NCBI GenBank assembly: GCA_009776965.1
Contig: WRMU01000046.1
Coordinates: 1-5,440 of the forward strand
Direction: 5' to 3'
Source: Microgenomates group bacterium
GTDB taxonomy: Bacteria > Patescibacteriota > Microgenomatia > UBA1400 > PJMF01
Length of the DNA stretch: 5,440 nt
Below are positions 1 through 5,440 of this stretch, in pieces. The notes under the pieces were generated by a model that was not told where the DNA came from, did no database searches, and was given only the letters and a program-made list of their open reading frames with translations. The translations under genes were made by a program, and so were the position numbers. How positions within the stretch are numbered: position 1 is the first letter of the stretch; every line of letters starts with the position of its first letter.

Positions 1-915
1 GGCCTCACTAGCGAGCAGGCTGGCGCCGTCGTCGCGCTCGCCGCTCAGGATACGCGCGAAGTAACCTTCCGCGCTAATATCCTCGCTCGCGACCGCGACA
101 TCCAAGAAGTTATCAATTACCGCAACGTCCTCGGCTGGATCGACGAACAAAAAAACATTCCCCTAACTCAGGTCGCCACCCTCGAAACCCTCTATAAGCT
201 CCACCACCTCACCATGGACCGCCTCCTCGCCGGTCATGAAATCGGTGTTTTCCGCCAGAAACAAGTTGTCGTCGAAGGCCCCAGCGGCGAAGGTGTAGTT
301 TTCCGCCCGCCCATGGTTATGGAGGTGCCTTTTTTAATCAACGATTTTCTCGCTTGGCTCACCGATCGCGAGAACTATAATATCCATCCTGTCCTCAAGG
401 CCGCCATCGCCCATTACCAGCTCGCCTATATCCATCCCTTCGTCGAAGGCAATGGCCGCACTGCCCGCGCCATGAGCACCCTCATTCTCTATTCCCAAAA
501 TTACGACTTCAAAAAGTTTTTTAGCATGGAGGAATATTACGATTCCGATGTCTCCCGCTATTATCAATCCCTCCAGTCCGTCCAAAAGTCCCTCGACAAC
601 GACCTCACTTTTTGGCTCGAATATTTTTGTTATGGCCTCGCCCTCGAAATTGATAAAATCAAGCAAAAAGTTCTCAAGCTCAGCAAAGACTTTAAGCTGC
701 GCGAGCAATTAGGCAAACAAATTGCCCTCAGTGAGCGCCAAATTATGCTCCTCGAAGTCCTCCAAAATCAGGGAGAAATTACCTCCGAAGATGCCCAACA
801 AGTCCTCCCCAATATTTCCTCCGACACCATTCTGCGCGATATTAAGGACTTAATTCGCAAAGGCGTGATTAAAAAGCAGGGCGTCACCAAAGGAGTGCGC
901 TATATTCTCCAGTAA
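1..915 (+). CDS. Fic-domain protein adenylyltransferase with C-terminal winged helix, 5'-partial
   Basis: Fic enzymes usually transfer AMP from ATP to a hydroxyl side chain of a target protein in the cytoplasm. The frame is open from base 1, giving 304 visible residues, so the real start is upstream; the ATG at 214 is internal, because family-like sequence precedes it. The catalytic motif HPFVEGNGRTAR spans visible residues 145-156 (bases 433-468) and is complete: His145, acidic Glu149, Asn151, Arg153 and Arg156. A flap-like stretch with paired prolines lies near residues 101-110. Residues about 243-304 form a winged-helix-like domain, seen in many Fic proteins that may bind DNA. The first visible residues resemble the segment that follows the (S/T)xxxE(G/N) inhibitory helix of N-terminally inhibited Fic proteins; if so, that helix is just outside the window. 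The gene ends with TAA, 4 bases before the ligase start, so the two are probably co-transcribed. The target is unknown. Family assignment is secure; the target and any regulatory role are not. Confidence 0.93.
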   Translation, partial: GLTSEQAGAVVALAAQDTREVTFRANILARDRDIQEVINYRNVLGWIDEQKNIPLTQVATLETLYKLHHLTMDRLLAGHEIGVFRQKQVVVEGPSGEGVVFRPPMVMEVPFLINDFLAWLTDRENYNIHPVLKAAIAHYQLAYIHPFVEGNGRTARAMSTLILYSQNYDFKKFFSMEEYYDSDVSRYYQSLQSVQKSLDNDLTFWLEYFCYGLALEIDKIKQKVLKLSKDFKLREQLGKQIALSERQIMLLEVLQNQGEITSEDAQQVLPNISSDTILRDIKDLIRKGVIKKQGVTKGVRYILQ

Positions 916-919
916 TCCT

Positions 920-2719
920 ATGTTGCTTTTTCGCGATTTTTCCCAGCAACTCTCCCAGATAGAAAAGGTCAGCAGCCGCCTCCAAATCACTGCTCTTTTG
1001 GCCGAGCTTCTCCAAAAAATTGAGCCCGCCGAATGCCCTGCCATTTTTAATTTACTCCAAGGCCAACTCCTTCCTCCTTGGGAGAAAGCAGATTTATTTT
1101 TAGCCGACAAAATGATTATTAAAACCCTCGCTCGTCTTGATGAGGTGGGTCACGAAAGTCTTTTTGGCGAAGTAGATCGTGACTTTTCTGAGTTAGCTCT
1201 CTCAGAGCAAGAAAAAAAGGTTCGCCAGCTAGTTAAACAAGTCGGCGATCTGGGGCAGGCGGCCGAACAAATTGTTGAGGACTCCGCCAGCCAGTCGAAA
1301 AATCTCAGTATCCATGAAGTTTATGAGGAGCTTCTTAATATCGCCGCCCAAACCGGCTCTGGCTCGCAGGAGGCCAAAATAAACTTACTGCGCGATCTCC
1401 TCCTTAATACCGACGGCCTTTCCGCCCGCTTTATTGTTCGCATCATCGCCGGTAAATTGCGCCTCGGCATGTCACAGGCTACTTTTCTCGATGCGCTCAG
1501 CTGGACCATTCATGGCGACAAAACCGACAGCGCTCAACTAGAAGACGCCCTCCAAAAACGCGCCGACCTCGCTCAATTAGCGGCTACTTATCTTTTTGCC
1601 CGCAACTCCAAAAAAAGAACCCACAGCCTAACCAATTATTCCGCTCGTTTAGGCACTCCCATCATCAATGCCCTCTGTCAGCGTCTCAATTCCGCCGCCG
1701 ACATCATCGACAAAATGACCGAAGTCATCGCCGAGCCCAAATACGACGGCCTACGCACCCAAATCCATTTTTATCGCGAGTCCAGCTCCCTTCGCGTCAA
1801 AGCCTTCACCCGCAATCTCAACGATGTTAGCCAGATGTATCCCGAATTAACCCAGCTCGCCCAATTTTTAGATCAACAAGGTATCACCAACGCCATTTTC
1901 GATTCCGAAGTTGTCGGCATTACTAAAGACGGTCAGGTGGCCCAATTCCAAGAAACCATGACCCGTCGTCGCCTCAACGATGTGGCCCAGAAAGCCCAAG
2001 AGTTGCCCGCCAGATTTTTTATTTTTGATTTGCTTTTCCTTAATGATCGCGAACTATTAAACACCCCTCTCTCCGAAAGAAAAGAACTCCTTTCTCGCTC
2101 TCTCCCTCACTCCACTCCTTTCTGGGAGGTCACTCAATTTATCCAAACCGACAATGCCACCGTCCTCCATGATTTTCATAATCAACAGCTCAAAGTTGGT
2201 CTGGAAGGCGCAGTGATTAAACAAGTCAACTCCATTTATCAATCCGGCCGCAAAGGCTGGAGTTGGGTAAAAATCAAAGAAGCCGAAGGCACGCGCGGCA
2301 AACTCTCCGACACTCTCGATCTGGTCATCATGGGTTATTATCTTGGTCGCGGCAGAAGACATGATTTAGGTTTGGGCGCTATTTTGGTTGGTGTTCGCGA
2401 CGAGCATAGCGACAAACTCCTCTCCATTAGTAAAGTCGGCACCGGCTTCACCGACGAACAACTCACTCTCCTTAAGCAGAAACTTTTCCCGCTCAAACTA
2501 GACAGCAAACCCGCTCTCTACGAAGTAGATAAAACCATCGCCCCCGACATTTGGGTGGAGCCAGTAGTGGTGGTGGAAATTGCTGCCGACGACCTCACCG
2601 ATTCCAAAATCCACACCTCCCAAAAAAGTCTGCGCTTCCCCCGCCTCATTAGTTTTCGCGACGACAAAAATGCCGCTGATGCCACCGCCATTTCTGAATT
2701 ATCTAGTATTACTTTATGA
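920..2719 (+). CDS. lig: ATP-dependent DNA ligase (archaeal/LigB-like three-domain type)
   Basis: This 599-residue enzyme should seal nicks in duplex DNA through a ligase-AMP intermediate. The N-terminal DNA-binding domain (about 1-240) carries family landmarks: GDLG near 109-112, a GSGSQ stretch near 146 and LRLG at 180-183. The adenylation domain follows, with motif I KYDGLR (nucleotide-accepting Lys274), motif III FDSE (327-330), motif IIIa around FDLL (Asp370), motif IV EGAVIK (429-434) and motif V WVKIK (449-453). The OB-fold domain (about 455-599) ends with motif VI RFPR (572-575). All key residues are present, so it should be active. Length and order match archaeal and mycobacterial LigB-like ligases rather than the NAD-dependent LigA typical of bacteria. 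The ATG at 920 is the only sensible start, as no earlier in-frame start exists before the upstream Fic stop. No Shine-Dalgarno site is visible, so reinitiation from the Fic gene is likely. The stop TGA overlaps the next gene. Replicative, repair or element-associated roles cannot be told apart here. Confidence 0.96.
   Translation: MLLFRDFSQQLSQIEKVSSRLQITALLAELLQKIEPAECPAIFNLLQGQLLPPWEKADLFLADKMIIKTLARLDEVGHESLFGEVDRDFSELALSEQEKKVRQLVKQVGDLGQAAEQIVEDSASQSKNLSIHEVYEELLNIAAQTGSGSQEAKINLLRDLLLNTDGLSARFIVRIIAGKLRLGMSQATFLDALSWTIHGDKTDSAQLEDALQKRADLAQLAATYLFARNSKKRTHSLTNYSARLGTPIINALCQRLNSAADIIDKMTEVIAEPKYDGLRTQIHFYRESSSLRVKAFTRNLNDVSQMYPELTQLAQFLDQQGITNAIFDSEVVGITKDGQVAQFQETMTRRRLNDVAQKAQELPARFFIFDLLFLNDRELLNTPLSERKELLSRSLPHSTPFWEVTQFIQTDNATVLHDFHNQQLKVGLEGAVIKQVNSIYQSGRKGWSWVKIKEAEGTRGKLSDTLDLVIMGYYLGRGRRHDLGLGAILVGVRDEHSDKLLSISKVGTGFTDEQLTLLKQKLFPLKLDSKPALYEVDKTIAPDIWVEPVVVVEIAADDLTDSKIHTSQKSLRFPRLISFRDDKNAADATAISELSSITL
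2716..2719 (+). other. ATGA stop/start overlap between ligase and glycosyltransferase
   Basis: The ligase stop TGA (2717-2719) shares two bases with the glycosyltransferase ATG (2716-2718). No purine-rich Shine-Dalgarno stretch occurs in the 20 bases before it; the sequence there is T/A-rich. A terminating ribosome is therefore the likely source of initiation on the second gene, which supports a single transcript for both. Confidence 0.85.
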
Positions 2720-4332
2720 ATAAATTAAAAAAACTTATCACCTCCACCAAGTTCTTCTTCGCTCTCTGCGTCCTAGTTTTTCTCCTCGCCCTCGGCCTGC
2801 GCCTCGGACCCTCCACTGCTCTTTATTGGGAGGAAGTCGCTCTGGGTTATGACGCTTATAGTATCAGCACCACTCTCAGAGACCACCACGGCAATTTCCT
2901 TCCCACCGTCAGCTTCGTTTCCTTTGGCGACTACAAACCCAGCGGCTATTTTTATGCCCTCGCCCCGCTCATCGCCATTTTTGGTCCCCACGATTTTATC
3001 GTCCGCCTCCCTAGTCTTCTCGCCGGTCTCGCCATCATTTGTTTATGCGCTCGCCTAATTTATATTCTCAGCCGCAACAAATGGCTCGCTTTATTAACTG
3101 CTTTTCTCGTCGCCATCAACCCCGCCTTCATCCAGCTCTCGCGCGCAGCTTGGGAAACCAATTTGGCCACTGCCTTTCTACTGGGCGGCATTGTCCTCTG
3201 GCTCAAAGCCATTTACTTAAAGAAAAACTGGTCTCTCGTTTTCGGCACCCTCTGCTTACTCCTGAGTTTCTATACCTACCATTCTATGCGCTTTGTCGCT
3301 CCTCTTTTAGGTCTCTATTTATTCATTTGGTGGTTTATTAAACATAAAGTTTGGCAGTCAAAACAAACTTGGCCTCAGATCGGTGCTCTCCTCGCTCTCA
3401 TTGTCCTTTTTCTCACCCCCTTTTTATTCGCCAATCAGCTCTCCAACCTCACCCATCGCCTCAACGACACTTCCATATTTATGGATATTTCTCTCATTGA
3501 AGCTAGTAATGCCTGTCACGCCTCTGCTAGCAAAACCATCATTGGTTATTTATCCTGCCACCGTTTTGTTTTCTACGGCCAAAAAATTATTTCCCATGCT
3601 CTCGCTCATTTCGATCCTCAGTATTTATTTATTTCCGGAGAAGGCAACCGCCGCCATAGCATCGGCATGTTTGGTGTTTTTTATCCTCTCGATGCCCTTT
3701 TTATGCTCGGCGGCATTTTCTTTTGCGCCACCAAAATAAAAAAACATAAAGTTCTCAGCGGTTTTTTTCTTTTTTGGCTGCTCGTCGGTCTATTTCCCGC
3801 CACCATCTCCTATCCCTCGCCCCATCTCCTGCGCTCCCTCAATACCGTTCCTCTGCTCATTTTTCTGGTTATCGCCGGTTTCTCTTGGTGGCAGCAGCGC
3901 CTCCGGAAATACTTTAAGATTTTTTTGAGCTGCTGTTTAGTTTTTTATGCCCTTTTTGTTTGGGCCCACCAAATCTACTACTACACCACCTATCTCGTGG
4001 ACGCTAATTATCCTTGGTGGCAGGCCGACTATCCTTATGCCCTAAATAATATTCGCCTCGCCCGTGAACAATATCCCGACCTCCCCATTTATTTCACTCG
4101 CTCCCTCGGCCGTCCCGCCATGTATTATTTTTGGTATAACCGAATTGATCCGCGCCAAGTGCAATTAGTGGAAAAAACTACTTCCGCCAATATCTTCGAT
4201 CAGGCCGAGTTTACCGCTTTCCCGCCCGACAATATTTACTTCACTAATGAACTTCCTCCCGCTAATGCTATTTTGGTGAGTTTTCAAGAAGATAGCCATT
4301 GGCTAGAGACAACAATTTATCACGTTGATTGA
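2716..4332 (+). CDS. Multi-pass membrane glycosyltransferase, GT39/PMT-like (GT-C fold)
   Basis: This 538-residue integral membrane protein resembles the PMT/ArnT superfamily, which moves a sugar from a polyprenyl-phosphate carrier to an acceptor on the outer face of the membrane. Hydrophobic segments lie near residues 13-30, 76-90, 94-118, 123-139, 149-168, 172-208 (probably two), 222-239, 318-341, 346-364, 376-393 and 400-424. The C-terminal 110 or so residues look soluble. Family landmarks are WEEVALGYDAY (38-48) in the first outer loop, DYKPSGYFY (72-80), RLPS (97-100) and GEGNRRH (308-314). The first-loop catalytic pair is normally Asp-Glu; here it is Glu39-Glu40, an unusual change. Donor and acceptor cannot be read from sequence; glycoprotein or envelope glycan modification is the general expectation. 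The ATG overlaps the ligase TGA, with no Shine-Dalgarno site, implying translational coupling. The 3' end overlaps the opposite-strand tRNA nucleotidyltransferase by 65 bases. Superfamily is secure; substrate is unknown. Confidence 0.88.
   Translation: MNKLKKLITSTKFFFALCVLVFLLALGLRLGPSTALYWEEVALGYDAYSISTTLRDHHGNFLPTVSFVSFGDYKPSGYFYALAPLIAIFGPHDFIVRLPSLLAGLAIICLCARLIYILSRNKWLALLTAFLVAINPAFIQLSRAAWETNLATAFLLGGIVLWLKAIYLKKNWSLVFGTLCLLLSFYTYHSMRFVAPLLGLYLFIWWFIKHKVWQSKQTWPQIGALLALIVLFLTPFLFANQLSNLTHRLNDTSIFMDISLIEASNACHASASKTIIGYLSCHRFVFYGQKIISHALAHFDPQYLFISGEGNRRHSIGMFGVFYPLDALFMLGGIFFCATKIKKHKVLSGFFLFWLLVGLFPATISYPSPHLLRSLNTVPLLIFLVIAGFSWWQQRLRKYFKIFLSCCLVFYALFVWAHQIYYYTTYLVDANYPWWQADYPYALNNIRLAREQYPDLPIYFTRSLGRPAMYYFWYNRIDPRQVQLVEKTTSANIFDQAEFTAFPPDNIYFTNELPPANAILVSFQEDSHWLETTIYHVD
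4268..4332. other. 65-bp convergent overlap of two coding sequences
   Basis: The glycosyltransferase stop (4330-4332, + strand) lies beyond the tRNA nucleotidyltransferase stop (4270-4268, - strand), so each gene encodes its last 20 or so residues on the complement of the other. The frames are set so that each gene's third codon base pairs with the other's second codon base. No U-tract hairpin separates the units, so the two transcripts should be complementary at their 3' ends. Confidence 0.85.
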
Positions 4333-5440
4333 GGCTGCTATCGTCCAACACTTGCTCCAGCAAAAAATTAAGCATCTCGCCCAAAATCTTGCTCGGCTTA
4401 AGGCCAAACTCCTTCATCAAATCATGCCCGTCAACCGCCAAATCCCTCACGTCAAAGGGTTGGTGTAGCTGCTCAATCATTCGCTCCTTCATTTCTTCCA
4501 GTCGCCATGAAGTCGCCCTCGCCCCCGACCCCAGCCTATCTCCTTCGCGAAGTGAGAGTAAATCATCCAAGTTCTCCAGCCCCGCTTGGCGCATAAATCT
4601 CCTGATTGCCGCGTCAGTGTCGTGCGGTTGATAATAAAACATATGGTGGCGTACCAAATTATATAATCGCTCACATTCTTCCTTAGTTAAATGTAGTCTC
4701 CTGCCAATCTTTCTCGCCATCTTCGCCCCCACAATCTGATGATTATAAAAAGTCCATTGACCTTGGCTGTATTGTTTTGTCGCCGGCTTGCCAATATCGT
4801 GCAGGAGCGTGGCCAAGCGCACTATAGGATCGCTACTCGGGCAGTAATGCAAGCTATCCAGCGCATGCGCCCAAACGTCAGTCGTATGATGTCCCGATTG
4901 TCCCACTCCTTTCCCTTCCAGCAATTCCGGCATAATATACTTGAGCGCCCCCGCCTGATCCAATAACTCAATCGCTGCCGCCGGATAATCACTAGCCAAC
5001 ATTTTTAATAATTCATCTCTAATCCGCTCCGAGGAAATGTCCGCCAACAAATCAATATTTTCCGCCAATGCCGCCCAAGTTTTTTCCTCAATCGAAAAAT
5101 TAAGCTCCACGCTCAGTCTTATGGCCCGTAGCATCCGCAGCGCGTCCTCACCAAACCGCACTTTCGCCTCACCCACTGTCCGAATTAACATTTTTGCCAA
5201 ATCTTCCTGCCCCTGATATTTATCAATGATAGTATATTTATCATCCACTTTTTTATCCGCCACCAAAGCCAGTGCATTAATCGTAAAGTCCCTCCTTTGT
5301 AAATCCTCCTCAATGGTTTTGCCCCAGCTAAAACTGCTCGGATGTCTCGCGTCCTGTTCATAAAGCTCGCGGCTCCTAAAAGTAGTGATTTCAAAATTAT
5401 GGTTTTGCCTCGTTTTCTTTTTGGCTGAGTTCTCCGGCAG
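4268..5440 (-). CDS. cca: CCA tRNA nucleotidyltransferase with HD domain, 5'-partial
   Basis: Class II tRNA nucleotidyltransferases add or repair the 3' CCA end of tRNAs from CTP and ATP without a template. The frame is open to the right edge, giving 390 visible residues; the GG-VRD and DxD catalytic segment of the head domain should lie just beyond base 5440. Visible head and neck landmarks, counted from the edge, are EITTFR (17-22), RRDFTINAL (49-57) and the nucleotide-selecting EDALR (98-102), followed by the SSERIRDELLKML helix of the RNA-binding neck. An HD hydrolase domain follows: His192, HDIGKP starting at 214 (bases 4801-4796 are the His-Asp pair), His234, RHH at 264-266 and Asp301. 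HD-bearing bacterial relatives often also have phosphatase or phosphodiesterase activity. The TTG at 5266 is not the start, since the conserved RRDFTINAL motif lies upstream of it. The stop is TAG at 4270-4268, inside the opposing gene. A specialised A-adding or CC-adding enzyme cannot be excluded without the missing head. Confidence 0.95.
   Translation of the reverse strand: MPENSAKKKTRQNHNFEITTFRSRELYEQDARHPSSFSWGKTIEEDLQRRDFTINALALVADKKVDDKYTIIDKYQGQEDLAKMLIRTVGEAKVRFGEDALRMLRAIRLSVELNFSIEEKTWAALAENIDLLADISSERIRDELLKMLASDYPAAAIELLDQAGALKYIMPELLEGKGVGQSGHHTTDVWAHALDSLHYCPSSDPIVRLATLLHDIGKPATKQYSQGQWTFYNHQIVGAKMARKIGRRLHLTKEECERLYNLVRHHMFYYQPHDTDAAIRRFMRQAGLENLDDLLSLREGDRLGSGARATSWRLEEMKERMIEQLHQPFDVRDLAVDGHDLMKEFGLKPSKILGEMLNFLLEQVLDDSSLNQRDKLLSLANGYLLENSPK

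Noticed and set aside
214..216. ATG at 214 as the start of the Fic gene
   Set aside because: The frame is open to base 1 and the 71 codons before it read as Fic-family sequence, so this is an internal methionine.
889..895. AAAGGAG as a Shine-Dalgarno site for the ligase
   Set aside because: It ends 24 bases before the ATG at 920, too far for normal use, and it encodes part of the Fic winged helix.
2717..2719. Possible TGA recoding, as in Gracilibacteria or Absconditabacteria
   Set aside because: TGA acts as the stop for the ligase and the glycosyltransferase at sensible protein ends, and no in-frame TGA interrupts any of the four genes.
334..3739. Open frames inside the Fic, ligase and glycosyltransferase genes (minus strand 334-708, 850-1110, 1321-1509, 2057-2362, 2773-2991; plus strand 2849-3058, 3039-3341, 3383-3739)
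   Set aside because: They lie entirely or mostly within well-supported genes, show no recognisable domain, and have low-complexity or shadow-like composition expected from biased codon use.
4293..4305. Short inverted repeat TAGCC-ATT-GGCTA as a transcription terminator in the convergent overlap
   Set aside because: The stem is only 5 base pairs and neither side is followed by a U-tract; it is compatible with chance.
4350..4369. Small inverted repeat TTGCT-CC-AGCAA followed by an A-run
   Set aside because: The loop is too small, and the A-run is on the wrong side to give a U-tract for the minus-strand transcript and is not a U-tract for the plus-strand one.
5264..5266. TTG near 5266 as the start of the tRNA nucleotidyltransferase
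   Set aside because: The conserved EITTFR and RRDFTINAL motifs are encoded upstream in the same frame, which stays open to the right edge.
4329..5394. Open frames overlapping the tRNA nucleotidyltransferase (plus strand 4329-4631 and 4739-4966; minus strand 4489-4674 and 5185-5394)
   Set aside because: They are alternative-frame shadows of a gene with clear conserved motifs; none has a start signal or family resemblance.
1..5440. CRISPR array, tRNA or rRNA gene, insertion sequence, or a new defence cassette
   Set aside because: No spaced direct repeats, cloverleaf-like segments, transposase motifs or terminal repeats were seen, and all four genes belong to known families with separate functions.

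Overview
The window is almost wall-to-wall coding DNA and most resembles a fragment of a compact bacterial genome, plausibly a Candidate Phyla Radiation (Patescibacteria) member. That lineage call is an inference from three things: the gene mix (an archaeal/LigB-type three-domain ATP-dependent DNA ligase, a membrane GT39-like glycosyltransferase of a kind common in Microgenomates-like genomes, and a bacterial HD-domain CCA-adding enzyme), the near absence of intergenic DNA, and the lack of Shine-Dalgarno sites at the two visible internal starts. The standard bacterial code fits: TGA is used as a stop and no recoding is needed.

Layout. Positions 1-915 (+) hold the 3' part of a Fic-domain protein with an intact catalytic motif and a C-terminal winged helix; its start lies left of the window. 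After only 4 bases comes an ATP-dependent DNA ligase (920-2719, +) with all classical nucleotidyltransferase motifs. Its stop codon overlaps the start of a multi-pass membrane glycosyltransferase (2716-4332, +) in an ATGA junction. These three genes look like one co-transcribed unit. On the opposite strand, 5440-4268 encodes most of a tRNA nucleotidyltransferase (CCA-adding family) whose N-terminus lies beyond the right edge. Its 3' end overlaps the glycosyltransferase 3' end tail-to-tail by 65 bases.

How the genes relate. The functions are not one obvious pathway: protein AMPylation, DNA nick sealing, envelope glycan transfer and tRNA 3'-end maturation. Three of the four products transfer a nucleotide (AMP or NMP) to a macromolecule, but I take this as probable coincidence. 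No promoter or convincing terminator is visible, because both transcription units begin outside the window and end inside each other.

I found no clear undescribed system. The points most worth a second look are the long convergent overlap, a C-over-G strand bias that persists whichever strand is coding, the Glu-Glu pair in place of the usual Asp-Glu in the glycosyltransferase, and the archaeal-type ligase coupled to a Fic gene.
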